Of a stretch of DNA of 49,201 nt, positions 1 through 10,400 are shown one piece after another (position 1 is the stretch's first letter; each line of letters starts with the position of its first letter). The stretch spans positions 1 through 49,201 of the forward strand of contig DAFJ01000059.1 in NCBI GenBank assembly GCA_002497905.1, read 5' to 3'. A model generated the notes under the pieces. It saw only the letters and a list, made by a program, of their open reading frames with translations, did no database searches and was not told where the DNA came from. Both the position numbers and the translations under genes were made by a program. The DNA comes from Euryarchaeota archaeon UBA251 (GTDB lineage Archaea > Thermoplasmatota > Poseidoniia > Poseidoniales > Thalassarchaeaceae).

Positions 1-1
1 C

Positions 2-1162
2 AGAGAAGTCGCAGACGGCGCAGAAGTTACTCTGAAACCCAATGAGGCCTGCGTTGTAATTGAGGATGGTAAGATTGCAGGCGTCGCATCTCAGCGTCAT
101 ATGGAAGTCAACCCTGAGGCCGGCCTTCTCTCCAAGATGTTTGGTCGAGGAAACCCGAAGCGCAGTTTCCTGTTTGCTTTCCTTGGACCTCATGAGATGA
201 TCATCAAGGTCTCTGCCATTACGAAAGATGGCCGTACTGCAAACGGATTCGTTGTTCTTCGTGCAGTATTTACGAGAGAAACGATCCCACGTCTTCTCCA
301 GATTCCCGCGAAAGGCACAATGAATATCACAATTGGAGATTTGGTGTCGAGGATTGAGGCAGAGGTCAACGCTACTATCGCACCTCGTGTGCGAGAGACA
401 TTGGAGGCGGACCTCAAGGATCAGGGAGCTACAGAGGACCTCATGATGGATATCAAGATGGGCACACGTGGAACCATGGAATCACTAGGGATGACACTTC
501 AATCGAGTTTCATCAATTGGAGCGTTACTGAGGCTGAGAGAGTGCTTCAGATGCGGGCCGATTTGGAAGTTCTCGCTGAGAAGAATGCGATTGTAGACGA
601 GCAGTCATCAATGGAAATGGAGCGTTCTCTCCAGGCGAATCTAATGCGAGCCGAAATGGAGGCACGTGCCTCAATGGCTTCACTCGCAGCGGATGAACGC
701 GCTAAGGCCGAGATGGAACTCGCTCGGATTCGCGCTCAGGGAGATATTGACAATGAACGCTGGGAACAAGTTAAGGCACTACATCAGGACCGTCAGGACC
801 TCCGTCGCACTGAGGAAATTCTCGACGGTGATCATCAGTTAGCTCTTGCCCGGATTGAGGCTGAACGCCAGCGAGTTCTCCAAGAGCCTACGTTCGAAGC
901 CGAGCGCACACGTAAGGAGGCTGCAATGGACATGTTCGATGCGGTACAGCAGCGTAAGAAGGAACGGCTGACTATGGAGGCAGAGAGGGAGCGCGTACGT
1001 GTCGAAGCTCAAGCGAAGGGTTCGGAAGCAATCATCTCTACCTTAACCGAAATCGCCCAATCTAGCAAGGACCCTGAAGTGGCGATGGAAGCATTGCGCC
1101 AGTTGGCTGAGATTCGGAAGGCGGATGTTGCTGGCGCTAAGGATGCATATATTGACGATTGA
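2..1162 (+). CDS. SPFH/band-7-like protein with long coiled coil (5' partial)
   Basis: The reading frame is open from the first bases of the window, so the true start lies upstream and the ATG at 101 is internal. The N-terminal part, with alternating strands and a segment reading EDGKIAGV followed by KRSFLFAF and GPHEMIIKV, resembles the SPFH/band-7 family related to 'virion core' proteins. From about base 520 to 1020 the protein is almost pure charged helix, rich in Glu, Arg, Ala and Met, as expected for an SPFH coiled coil that drives oligomerisation. It ends in a short acidic tail. No membrane segment is visible in the part present. SPFH proteins usually act as oligomeric scaffolds at membranes; that role here is inferred. 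The next gene converges on it, with 10 bases between the stops. Confidence 0.6.
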   Translation, partial: REVADGAEVTLKPNEACVVIEDGKIAGVASQRHMEVNPEAGLLSKMFGRGNPKRSFLFAFLGPHEMIIKVSAITKDGRTANGFVVLRAVFTRETIPRLLQIPAKGTMNITIGDLVSRIEAEVNATIAPRVRETLEADLKDQGATEDLMMDIKMGTRGTMESLGMTLQSSFINWSVTEAERVLQMRADLEVLAEKNAIVDEQSSMEMERSLQANLMRAEMEARASMASLAADERAKAEMELARIRAQGDIDNERWEQVKALHQDRQDLRRTEEILDGDHQLALARIEAERQRVLQEPTFEAERTRKEAAMDMFDAVQQRKKERLTMEAERERVRVEAQAKGSEAIISTLTEIAQSSKDPEVAMEALRQLAEIRKADVAGAKDAYIDD

Positions 1163-1172
1163 ATCTCTACTA

Positions 1173-2858
1173 TTATCGTTCATCTCTGTCAATATTCTCG
1201 AGGAATTCATCAATCATTGATTGACTCCAACCAGCGAATATAGGCTCTTCATCAGCCTCATCAACATCCTCTACTTCGTCATCCCACCCTTCAACTTCCA
1301 TTGGGTTAAATTCGAGATATTCATCATCCCCATGAAACCAATCATTTGCCTCACCCATGTCACGGTAATGAGTTTCCATTGCTTTAGCCCATGTAACTGC
1401 GGTTGGAACCGATTTGCAGGCTAATCGAATATCCACTGCCGGTTCCAGTGTTTCTACTCTGGTTTTTGTCTCGATATCGTTTCGGAGAGTGAGGACATAC
1501 GTCACAATCATGTCGCCAATTGGTTGAGAATCTTTCATATCGATACATGGTTCAAAATATACCTCATTTTGGTCTGGATTCATTGCCACGTCCATGCTTC
1601 GGTAAGACTGAATATGCATTTTTTGTTCTGAGGTTATTTTCAACCGATGCCCGAGGCCAGATTGCCCTTCAACAACGATGTAATCATCCACAACTTGCAT
1701 TGAATCGGCCTCTGCCTCCATTACAGAATTGAGTAAACGAAGAGAACGAGCGTTTGCGTCGTCGGGGGCTTTTCGTTTTCCTTCCCAACAATGGCCGAGG
1801 GCAAGTAGAAGGTCTCCTAACTCGGTGTCATACGGATACATCTTGAGGGTAATTAGAATCCTCCAGAGGTCGAGATCAAGTGGTACATCGATGAGTTCAA
1901 TTTCATTTCCCCGCAGTATGGGTAGGAAGAGTTCTCCCTTCAGGCACGTCAAGGTGCCACTATTAGATACAACTCTCGTAGTTTCCTTTTCGTCCCCGAC
2001 GAGTAACTGTTCCCATGCATGGACTACAGGCCCTCCGAGGAAGGAAATCAGTCGATTTCGTGCGAGCCAATGGTCTACTTGGAATGGGTGTCCACCATCA
2101 CTGTATTCCACACTGAGCCAAGCATGAATTGCCGAGAATGGATTTGCAGTCCATGGGCCAGGTATGCTGTATAGGCCTTCAACAAGTGTCTTTGATTTCT
2201 GCATTGATTGAGTTGTATAAAATGAGCCTTCCATGCAAGGTCCAGAACCGATGGCCCACAAGCATTGAATGACTGCCTTCCAATCATTGAAACCTGAGCC
2301 TAGTGCTCCATTCGTTTCACCAGATGAGATGAGATATCCGAGATCAAAGAGGGGGACTGCACGGTTTCCGATGTGTCCAGATTGAACCAGTTCGGATGCG
2401 TGGATATCGAAGGTCAGATAGCCATTGGGAATTGGGAGTTCGGCTATTGATTTCATGCCGAATGCTTTCTTCGTAGCCATTATCTTAACAAAATCCGCAT
2501 CTCCTATTTTTTCAGCTAAAATCTCCCATTGCCTTCTTTCCTCATCAGACCATTTGTCTTTCAGATTTAGATTAGGCTGAACCGCATTGACCAGTGGTAG
2601 ATTCACCATTGCTTTCTTGATAGCATCCCAACGGTCAAAATCGGTATTTCCTTCGCAACTATCTATGATTTTAACAGCTCTACGGTATGCGGTTTCGCAC
2701 GGTAAAGGCAAGCGTCCCTCCATTTTTACCGATGTTGCAGCAATTTTGCAAGCACTGTGAAAAACTCTCACTTCCCCACTATCAAGTTCTCGATTTATGC
2801 CTCCACCACAGATTTGACAGGTAACCCTGTTATGATGTTCGAAAGCCGTGGTAGACAT
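1173..2858 (-). CDS. Uncharacterised protein with N-terminal CxxC...HxxC metal-binding motif
   Basis: I do not recognise this 561-residue protein. The N-terminus carries CQICGGG and, about 25 residues later, HSACK, which looks like a small zinc-binding knuckle. The middle is mixed helix and strand with several Trp-rich stretches (for example HAWLSVEY and HPFQVDHWLARNR). The C-terminus is very acidic (about 50 residues rich in Asp/Glu). No signal peptide or membrane helix is visible, so it is probably cytoplasmic. In-frame ATGs exist further upstream at 2909 and 2876, but ATG 2858 is preferred: a TATA box lies about 26-30 bases before it, so the mRNA would be leaderless. The row at 2461-2520 is only 33% GC by hand count, lower than neighbouring housekeeping genes. 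It is divergent from eL15. The function is unknown; a nucleic-acid role is only a guess from the zinc motif. Confidence 0.7.
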   Translation of the reverse strand: MSTTAFEHHNRVTCQICGGGINRELDSGEVRVFHSACKIAATSVKMEGRLPLPCETAYRRAVKIIDSCEGNTDFDRWDAIKKAMVNLPLVNAVQPNLNLKDKWSDEERRQWEILAEKIGDADFVKIMATKKAFGMKSIAELPIPNGYLTFDIHASELVQSGHIGNRAVPLFDLGYLISSGETNGALGSGFNDWKAVIQCLWAIGSGPCMEGSFYTTQSMQKSKTLVEGLYSIPGPWTANPFSAIHAWLSVEYSDGGHPFQVDHWLARNRLISFLGGPVVHAWEQLLVGDEKETTRVVSNSGTLTCLKGELFLPILRGNEIELIDVPLDLDLWRILITLKMYPYDTELGDLLLALGHCWEGKRKAPDDANARSLRLLNSVMEAEADSMQVVDDYIVVEGQSGLGHRLKITSEQKMHIQSYRSMDVAMNPDQNEVYFEPCIDMKDSQPIGDMIVTYVLTLRNDIETKTRVETLEPAVDIRLACKSVPTAVTWAKAMETHYRDMGEANDWFHGDDEYLEFNPMEVEGWDDEVEDVDEADEEPIFAGWSQSMIDEFLENIDRDER

Positions 2859-2882
2859 GCTAAAGTAAGTGCACATTGAGAG

Positions 2883-2892
2883 GGTATAAACC
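2883..2892 (-). promoter_or_regulatory. TATA box for the leaderless unknown gene
   Basis: On the minus strand this reads GGTTTATACC, a good archaeal TATA box. Its centre is about 30 bases before the ATG at 2858, so transcription would start within a few bases of the ATG. This decides against the two upstream in-frame ATGs, one of which lies between the box and the predicted start site. Confidence 0.55.
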
Positions 2893-2951
2893 GAACATGA
2901 TTCAGCCAAGACGACTGCGTTGTCTGGCCCGATTCTTCTTATATGGGGGGA

Positions 2952-3572
2952 ATGTCGGCTGCTTGCTCAGAGGTGTATGACGTGGCCAAGTCAGCTTATC
3001 ATCACGTCCGAGAAGCGTGGAAGCGGCCCAAGGCCAACATGTCCACCCATCACCGTCGTGATCGCCAAGCTCAGTGGCGCAGAGAACCGGTATTCCAGCG
3101 TATTGCCAAGCCTACTCGTATCGATGCGGCGCGTCGTATGGGGTACAAGGCAAAGCAGGGTGTTGTGATGATTCGAACCCGCGCTCGCCGTGGTGGACTA
3201 CGTAAGGGTAAGATCCACATGAAGCGGAAGCCATCTAAGGCTGGTATTCGGAAGATTACGATGGCTAAGTCCATCCAACGTATTGCTGAGGAGCGCGTCT
3301 CCCGTCGTTATCCAAATCTTGAGGTTCTCAACTCGTATTGGGTCGGCCAAGATGGTAAGAACAAGTTCTTCGAAGTCATTTGTATCGATCCTGCCCACCC
3401 TGCAATCAAGTCTGATAAGCACCTTGGTGCGATTACTAACTCCAGCAACCGTGGTCGTGCGTACCGTGGTAAGACCAGCGCTGGTAAGCGCGGCCGTGGA
3501 CTCCTCAACAAGGGTAAGGGTGCAGAGAAACTCCGCCCGAGCCTTGCAGCCAACAAGAATCGAGGCAAGTGA
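2952..3572 (+). CDS. rpl15e: 50S ribosomal protein L15e (eL15)
   Basis: This is the archaeal/eukaryotic large-subunit protein eL15, which binds 23S rRNA and has no bacterial counterpart. Family signatures are present in order: AYHHVREAWKRP near the N-terminus, ARRMGYKAKQGVVM, RARRGGLRKGK, SIQRIAEERVSRRYPNLEVL, NSYWVGQDGKNKFFEVI and a C-terminal TSAGKRGRGLLNKGKG. The protein is very rich in Lys and Arg. The start is not settled. ATG 2943 and ATG 2952 are both in frame, and a TTATAT stretch at about 2937-2943 would place a leaderless start near the GTG at 2973, which gives the length closest to typical archaeal homologues. ATG 2952, preceded by a G-run, is used here. The gene is divergent from the unknown gene upstream and is followed by a PRC-barrel gene. 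Confidence 0.95.
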   Translation: MSAACSEVYDVAKSAYHHVREAWKRPKANMSTHHRRDRQAQWRREPVFQRIAKPTRIDAARRMGYKAKQGVVMIRTRARRGGLRKGKIHMKRKPSKAGIRKITMAKSIQRIAEERVSRRYPNLEVLNSYWVGQDGKNKFFEVICIDPAHPAIKSDKHLGAITNSSNRGRAYRGKTSAGKRGRGLLNKGKGAEKLRPSLAANKNRGK

Positions 3573-3624
3573 TCGTCTCTGATTCGGATAAGGTTCAATG
3601 ATGGGCACCTCTGTTTGACGCCTG

Positions 3625-3879
3625 ATGTCAGACCTCCGAGCGGAACAGTTGCGAAACTTACCCGTGATTCTCCCGGATGGGCGCGCACTCGGTGTCGTTC
3701 ATGATGCAATTGTCGAGACGGAGACTACATCGATCACCCATCTCTTCGTCACAAATCCACCAGTTCATCTTGTCGAAGATGGCGTGCATATCGCCATTCC
3801 ATGGCGTTGGGTCCGTTCCATTGGTGATGTCGTTCTTCTCCGTTGGTTCCCTCAGACCCCAGTACCTAAGTCTCGTTGA
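3625..3879 (+). CDS. PRC-barrel domain protein
   Basis: This 84-residue protein consists of one PRC-barrel. Visible features are LRNLPVILPDGRALGVVHDA (the strand-turn-strand that opens the fold), an ETTSITHLFVTNP strand and the closing DGVHIAIPWRWVRSIGDVVLL. The family is a small beta-barrel used as an RNA- or protein-binding adaptor, as in RimM and archaeal stand-alone PRC proteins. The gene lies 52 bases after eL15 and 18 bases before RNase Z, all on the same strand. A role in rRNA or tRNA maturation is therefore plausible but inferred from context alone. No signal peptide or membrane segment is present. Confidence 0.8.
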   Translation: MSDLRAEQLRNLPVILPDGRALGVVHDAIVETETTSITHLFVTNPPVHLVEDGVHIAIPWRWVRSIGDVVLLRWFPQTPVPKSR

Positions 3880-3897
3880 AGACATTCGGATGGATTC

Positions 3898-5007
3898 ATG
3901 AGCGAAGCCCCCGGCTCCTTCAACGTGCTTTCCCTCCATGTTCTCGGTACCTCGTCGGCTAAACCGACCAAGGGAAGGAGTGTTTCTGGGTCCTACTTAA
4001 TGACGCCAGGTGGGGCTGTACTCGTCGATTGTGGCGAAGGAATGCAGGAACGAATTGCGGTCCATGATCGATGGTTGCGACGAATTGGATCAGAGGATCG
4101 GACACGCCTAGGCCGTGTACGTGCAGTGTTGCTGACACATGGGCATCTCGATCATTGTTGGGGGCTTCTCCCTATGCTTCATACGATGGATAAAGACGGC
4201 CGAACCGCCCCATTAGCTATCCATGGACCAACGTCTAGAGCGGCTCTTCGTTGGGTCGAAGAGGGACATAATAGTGCACCGAGTCTAGATTCTGGAATTC
4301 ATCCTGGAGATCTTGCCATTCAGTTTGACTGGTGGCGTAGACATGGTGGAAAGGAGGGTACGTTGAGATTTGATGTGGAATGGAATCTGCATCCAGTGGA
4401 TGATATTGGAATAGACGGAGTTGAGATTCTCAATCTTGATGGCACTTTGTTCCATGCTTTTCAGACCAATCATGGTGTTCCATCGATTGCCTATAGGGTC
4501 CGTACACCCAGTGTTCCTGGGCGATTTAATATCGAGGATGCACGTGCATCAGGCCTTGACGAGAATGCCATCAGAGACATTGCTAAGGATTCAAATTCGG
4601 ATGAACATCGGGGTCCGCGTAGGCAAGAGAGGACATTGATTCTTTCAGGTGACACTGCTGCAAATGTCTCCTCGTTTAACGAATCTATTGGGCCAGTGGA
4701 TGTTCTTGTGCATGAAGCAACATTTGACGACGCGCATGAGGAGCAAGCTTCTGCTTACGGCCATAGTACTGCTAGACAGGCGGCCCATGTAGGTGTGGAG
4801 ATGGGTGCTAGACTGGTCGCCTTGAACCACTTTTCTTCTCGCTTCCAAGATTTGTCACATCTAGGTGATGAAGCGGCAGAGATTCATCCAAACTGTCATT
4901 TGTTGGAGGATGGGGACCGATTACAAGTAGACCGTGATGGAATGATTCGAGTAGATCGTCGGACTGCGGATGCTTGGGCCAACATTCTCCACCTTGGATT
5001 GGAATGA
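3898..5007 (+). CDS. rnz: Ribonuclease Z (tRNA 3'-end processing endonuclease)
   Basis: This 369-residue metallo-beta-lactamase-fold nuclease cleaves the 3' trailer of pre-tRNA. The zinc motif HGHLDH is at residues 81-86. Further ligand positions are seen as SGDT (Asp252), HEATF (His272), GHST (His289) and NHFSSRF (His311), all in the order expected for tRNase Z. The N-terminal LGTSSAKPT and GGAVLVDCGEGMQ strands are also typical. The protein is longer than the usual archaeal enzyme of about 310 residues because of acidic/basic segments around residues 115-170 and 205-245. It follows the PRC-barrel gene closely and may be co-transcribed with eL15. Confidence 0.93.
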   Translation: MSEAPGSFNVLSLHVLGTSSAKPTKGRSVSGSYLMTPGGAVLVDCGEGMQERIAVHDRWLRRIGSEDRTRLGRVRAVLLTHGHLDHCWGLLPMLHTMDKDGRTAPLAIHGPTSRAALRWVEEGHNSAPSLDSGIHPGDLAIQFDWWRRHGGKEGTLRFDVEWNLHPVDDIGIDGVEILNLDGTLFHAFQTNHGVPSIAYRVRTPSVPGRFNIEDARASGLDENAIRDIAKDSNSDEHRGPRRQERTLILSGDTAANVSSFNESIGPVDVLVHEATFDDAHEEQASAYGHSTARQAAHVGVEMGARLVALNHFSSRFQDLSHLGDEAAEIHPNCHLLEDGDRLQVDRDGMIRVDRRTADAWANILHLGLE

Positions 5008-5053
5008 AGCGTTTAGCGGTTTGATTCAAGAGATGCACGTTTAGTTCGGCACC

Positions 5054-7396
5054 ATGCGTCGGGTGATTCTACTAGTCACTCTTCTCTTTTTTTCTGCTGC
5101 AGTTCCGACGACATTGGCCACTTCAGCCCGAACTCAGGACTGTTCGGAGGCTTCGGGTGATGGTGCATGGGTTCTTCCCGATCAAGATTGTATTATGTTC
5201 GATCTTGGTAGTATCACTCCCGGCGACACAATTCAGTTTGGTTTCGATTCCGATGTTGAAGTGGATGTACTGATGTTTAGTGCTGCAGGATATGCCGTAT
5301 ACTCAAACGATCAATCCTACCGTTCAGAAAACGTATGGTCGGAGACCGGTACGCTTGAGTTGCTCAATGGAACTGCTGATTGGCGTTGGACAGCCCCAGA
5401 GGATCGAAGTCAGACATCTTGGATTCTCATAATCGATAATCTGGATCATCCTCAAGATGACGATCAAGGCGCTCTAGGAGGGTCCTCTGCATCTGGCTCG
5501 ATTACATATGGCCCTGCAACAATCCGTTCTTGGACGCTACACGATACTCTGACTCATCTTGATACGGACGAGGGTGTGGATTTGGCGGGGCCGTTCTCTT
5601 TCATGGAAGGAACACAGGTACTGATTGAGACATTTGCAATTGACGGAGCCCCAGATGTCTTTTTGATGACACAGCAGCAGCGCGATCTCTATCTTCAAGA
5701 CAGTTCCAACGACTTCCGCATTTCTGACACGGAGATTCTCTCCATCACCACTTCTAGTTCTCGATCTTGGTCAGTTCCTTCAGTCCATGCCGACCAACCT
5801 CTCCACCTTATGGTCGATAACACGGCTTCACCCAATGGCGGTGGTTCCGGTGCTGTTTCCGCACGCGTCGGAGTTGTTCTCTCCATTCTCCCAGTCGTGG
5901 ATGCAGTTCTCACAAGCACGACAGATCTCCTAAAGGTGGATGTAGGCCAGATCGTTAACATCGATGCCAGTGGTTCTCCTGATGATTGGAATCAAATTGC
6001 TGAGAACGGATACGCATGGGATACCGCACTAGCAGATTGCGCTACATCAACGACAGGTTCCAGTGTTGATTTGTGTTGGACAACTGAGGGTGTCAGGACT
6101 GTTGAGGTCACTGTAGATTCAATCGACGGCAGAAGTGCAACGAACTCTCTTCAAGTCACAGTCGTTGATCAAACAAAGCCTACAGCAGAGATTCTAGTAT
6201 CGGGAATCATCGATCGTGGAGTCGGTGAATCATTCACTATCACAGCTCGGTCCACAGACAACGGTTTCGTACAGAAGGAGGAATGGTTCGTTGATGGACT
6301 CTTAGAGCAGAGTAGTAATGGTTCAGGGTCAAGTTTCACTCATTCCTTCGATGCTGCATCGGATGTAGGGCCTCATACTGTGACACTTGTGGTGCATGAT
6401 GGAGCTGGAAATACACAAGAGGACACCGCTAATATCGAAGTGTCTGATGTCACCGCTCCTATCATCGATAATGTCACCGGGCCGGCCTCAAAGGAGTATG
6501 GAGCAATAGCAACCTTTTCTGCTACGGCATCCGATCCAGAAGATTCCGAACTTAATTTCACGTGGGACTTTGACAGCACAGTTGATTCCGACGGTAATGG
6601 TATCCCAGATGATGATGTAGATGGAAATGGAAGTATGGTAGAGATTCAGTTTACATCGGCAGGTAGCCGCTTCGTAATTTGTACTGCAACCAATGATGCG
6701 GGCCTATCTACATCAAGATCTACATCCATTACTATCCTCAACCCCGATGCAGAAGATACTGGAAGCGGATTTCCTCATGGTACACTTTTTGTTACCCTTT
6801 TGTTCACTATCATTCCTTTCGCAATCGCCGTCGGAATTCTTCTGTGGCGCCGTAGTACGAATCAGCTTGCTGCCCGCCTCCTCGCTGAACGTCAGGCAGA
6901 AGAAGAGGCTGCCGCGTCCGCTCCTCCGCCAACAGCCGAGGAGCAGGCAGCAATGTTTGCTTCCAGGAGTAATGGCGAAGATTTCGCATCCATTGCAGGT
7001 ATTGCTCAACGTGATTACTCATCCACAACATCAACCGAATCGGATAGCCGTAGTTCGCCCGTGTTGGATGATCTTTTTTCAGAGGATGATGAGGTTCCTG
7101 TTGTAGAGGAGAAAACTATCGATAATGATTCTAATAGCACTTTAGCGGCTGAGAAATCTAGGGTTTCTACTCCTAATCCTGCCCCGTCTAGGCTTGGAAT
7201 CGAGATTCCAGACTTTGATACAGATTCTACAGTATCTCCCTCTTCTTCATCAGAGGTGCAATCATCTCATTCTTTGATGGTGCAAGCAACCTGCACTTCC
7301 TGTGAGGCCCGTTTCAAGGTTGAACTCCCGTCAGAACGTAGTTCTGGCCGCACCGCATGCCCCTCTTGCGGCGAGATACAAACAGTATCTCGATGA
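5054..7396 (+). CDS. Secreted, membrane-anchored PKD/Ig-repeat protein with C-terminal zinc ribbon
   Basis: This 780-residue surface protein begins with a signal peptide (MRRVILLVTLLFFSAAVPTT). A pre-peptidase-like beta domain follows, then at least three PKD/Ig-like repeats around bases 5880-6720 (for example WTTEGVRTVEVTVDS and SFTHSFDAASDVGPHTVTLV). The last repeat contains an Asp-rich calcium-loop-like stretch, DSDGNGIPDDDVDGNG. A single membrane helix lies at about residues 575-598, followed by RRS, so the C-terminus should be cytoplasmic. The cytoplasmic part has an Ala/Glu-rich linker and a Ser-rich disordered stretch. It ends in a zinc ribbon, C747-x2-C750-x18-C769-x2-C772. The binding partner is unknown. 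The next gene starts 35 bases downstream, so they may be co-transcribed. Confidence 0.8.
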   Translation: MRRVILLVTLLFFSAAVPTTLATSARTQDCSEASGDGAWVLPDQDCIMFDLGSITPGDTIQFGFDSDVEVDVLMFSAAGYAVYSNDQSYRSENVWSETGTLELLNGTADWRWTAPEDRSQTSWILIIDNLDHPQDDDQGALGGSSASGSITYGPATIRSWTLHDTLTHLDTDEGVDLAGPFSFMEGTQVLIETFAIDGAPDVFLMTQQQRDLYLQDSSNDFRISDTEILSITTSSSRSWSVPSVHADQPLHLMVDNTASPNGGGSGAVSARVGVVLSILPVVDAVLTSTTDLLKVDVGQIVNIDASGSPDDWNQIAENGYAWDTALADCATSTTGSSVDLCWTTEGVRTVEVTVDSIDGRSATNSLQVTVVDQTKPTAEILVSGIIDRGVGESFTITARSTDNGFVQKEEWFVDGLLEQSSNGSGSSFTHSFDAASDVGPHTVTLVVHDGAGNTQEDTANIEVSDVTAPIIDNVTGPASKEYGAIATFSATASDPEDSELNFTWDFDSTVDSDGNGIPDDDVDGNGSMVEIQFTSAGSRFVICTATNDAGLSTSRSTSITILNPDAEDTGSGFPHGTLFVTLLFTIIPFAIAVGILLWRRSTNQLAARLLAERQAEEEAAASAPPPTAEEQAAMFASRSNGEDFASIAGIAQRDYSSTTSTESDSRSSPVLDDLFSEDDEVPVVEEKTIDNDSNSTLAAEKSRVSTPNPAPSRLGIEIPDFDTDSTVSPSSSSEVQSSHSLMVQATCTSCEARFKVELPSERSSGRTACPSCGEIQTVSR

Positions 7397-7430
7397 GCCT
7401 TTGAAGCACAACCACGGGAATAGCCTAAAG

Positions 7431-10400
7431 ATGAGTTCGTCGAAGTTACAATCGATGGCTCCCTTAGTCGAGCGCAATCTTCCCCGGAAGAGCCTCGTAT
7501 TAGTCATCATCATGATTCTCTCTGTGTGGCTCCCCGTTCCGGCGGTTAGTGGGGCAATTCAGATTGACAATCGAGATTTCGGCGTCCTCGCAGAACTCTA
7601 CGGTGCCCTTGATACTCGTTCGGAATTACTCATCGATGATGGCGAGGGAGCCCTCGCTGCAAATTCGATGAGCTCAGTTGATTCCTCAATTCGTAATTCC
7701 TCCTCATCAGATGCGTTGGGATCAGCGGACAATCCAATCCCCGATGCCACATGGAAGAACATCACCATAGAACCGGTACAGCATCCGAGTCCATACGAGA
7801 TTATTCTTGATCCTTCGAGTGCACCGCCTGGGGCTACTGATAGCATCCTCAATACACTGATTAACATCACCGATTATGTCATCTGGACACAATATGAGAC
7901 CGTTAACGGAGAAGTTGTGGATAAGTTCGAAGTAATCGATTTCTCTGCTAGTTTACTTTCGCTTTTCCCTCCTCTACCAGGTCAACCTACCCCCGACCCT
8001 TTCCTCCATGAAATCGATATTGACAATCTCTTGAATGATGGCTCCACATCGACAAACCAGAATTCTGGCGATCTTACAGAGGAAGGAGATTGTGGATACG
8101 ACATATCTGTAGGGCTTACAATTGCCATTGATTCAGGTGATGGTTGGGGTGTTGAGGGTACAAATATCTGGGTTGAGCCGACAATTGAGTTCAACGTGAA
8201 GATGTTCAATGGAGGCGTATCGACTTTCGATGCCGACTGTGATGAAACACCCGAATCAGAGGCGGGAGATGCAGTATGGGATTCCATGAAGACCTTACGT
8301 GTCTCTCTGTTCAAACAATTCACCTATTCTGAATCCTTGTTCTTTGGTTCGCCTGGTCCAAGTTACATTTGGGTCATCGATACCCACTACACAATACCTC
8401 CAGAAGATACATCTCTTGAGGTTGGCATCGAGAGAATTTGGTTCGATGCCCCTGGAACGGTCCTTAGTGCCTTGAATGGTCCATTAGGATTACTGGGTCT
8501 CCTTGGCGTGGACACCTCAGGGATCAAAATTGTCTCTATTGCTGCTCCATATGCAATCCATCTGGAGACTCTAGGGACCACTGCTTGTCCAACGGGATAT
8601 GATCCGGTCTTCGATGTCGATGCCAATCCGATTTTACATGGTTGTGGGACGCAAGCAGGATTCGGATATGTACATTTGAATGAACCCGTTAATGGACAAC
8701 GTGAAGCAATCGAGGTCGCCTATATCGAATTCAGTGCACATCCACCCATTTTCGACGACCGAATTCCATCAGAAGTGGATCTCGTTATACGAACGGATTC
8801 TGTACTGTCTACGACTGCAGCCGACATAGGAGAGGGCTCACTCACTTCGATAGAATACTTTGCAGATCGAAGAGCGGATATCCATGTTCATTTCCATGAG
8901 GACCGAAGAAACGTTGCTCCATCTACCATTGACGGCTCTTTCGGTAACGTGACAGAGAGTGCAGGGTGGCTGCGTGGGATGCCCGCAGGATCATTGGATC
9001 AGCTTGAGATTGAGCGCGTTTTCAAGATGCTAGGTTCGGATAAGTCCCCCGAACTTCCGGGTCGGCTCCCAGAACGACTAGGATTGATTATTGCAATCAA
9101 GAATTTTAGCAAGGACAACTCGCCGAATGCAAATGACCCCAGTCTCCCCGTGAACCCTGCTGATCCTCCGCAATCGCTGGTTGTAATCCGATCAGTCCAA
9201 TCTGTTACGGAAATTGATTACGGTTCTTGGTTCCTCAGAGAAGGCGCCGATGAGGACCGACGCCAGATACGTACCCGGTTGATTGGAATCCCAACGACTC
9301 TCGTTCTTTTCGGGAGTTTTGCAATCGATGGTGGAGATGAAGGAACGAATGCGACATTAGATGACCCCAACGGTGCCAGTTTGGATATCTTCTCCCGTAT
9401 TCTAGATACGACTATTCTCAATCTCGTTGACATATTCATCAATATTGGTTCAGCGTTGAATGCCGTCCCACAGGCGCTTGGTGAAGCCCTCTCCGGAGGG
9501 CTAGAGGCTGGTGGGGGGCTTGAAGGAACGGAATTCCATCTTCAGATGTTCGATGATCTGGGAGTTAATCGAATTCCAGATAGATTGGACCTAATTGAGA
9601 TGGATCTTGGCACATCTAATCATCCCACATTGGCTGGGGATCATATCTTTTTGTCCGAAGATCGAGATCTGGATCTTGTTCAGGGGCGGACTAATTCACG
9701 TGAACCATTGATGCCAATAGCCCTCAGCATCCGTCTTAGTGGCTTCAGTGCAGCCGATATTTCCGATGATCAATCTCTAGATGAGCAGATGCTCACGTTG
9801 GAAACTGTGAATTCTCAGCCATTGCGTGTTGGTTTCATCCAACATGATGCTGACAGCCTCATCGGGGCGTCACTCCATATTGTGCAGATTAGTGCATTAC
9901 CTGACAAAATGTCCATGTCTCTCCAACCAAGTAAGACCTTCTGGAATGCAAGCGACTCTGTCGACGAGATTACTTACATCGGACTTTCCGAGGATCAGCG
10001 ACAAGTTGTCCGCATGCGAGATGTACCAATGAGTTTCGAGATGGAGGTAGCTGATTCGTTCTCATGGGTTGCAACGGAACCAATGACTAGTGTAGAGATT
10101 CAGGTGAGTAACCACACGGCTCCTAAGACAATGGATGATGACCATTTCTTGTTCAATTACGACGGCCTCACTGACACAGCATATCTTTCTGCGCGGATAA
10201 CGAATCTTTCTGAAATCACATTCATCAAAGCGGATACTGATGTGAATCCAGAAGCTCTTGATTCAATCCAGTTACGCGTGGACGGTAACCGGACCTTCCG
10301 CTCTTCAATTCAACACGTGCCTGGACCAAATGATCCTTCAACGCGCGGACTCCACCTCAGGGCCTTGATTGATCCACTTCCCGGTATCATATCGATGGAT

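Noticed and set aside
1729..2127. 132-residue plus-strand frame
   Set aside because: It lies inside the unknown minus-strand gene, which has a promoter and a zinc motif; the plus frame has a random-looking Arg/Ser composition.
7302..7430. N-terminal extension of the giant secreted protein
   Set aside because: It overlaps the zinc ribbon of the preceding gene in another frame and would bury the signal peptide.
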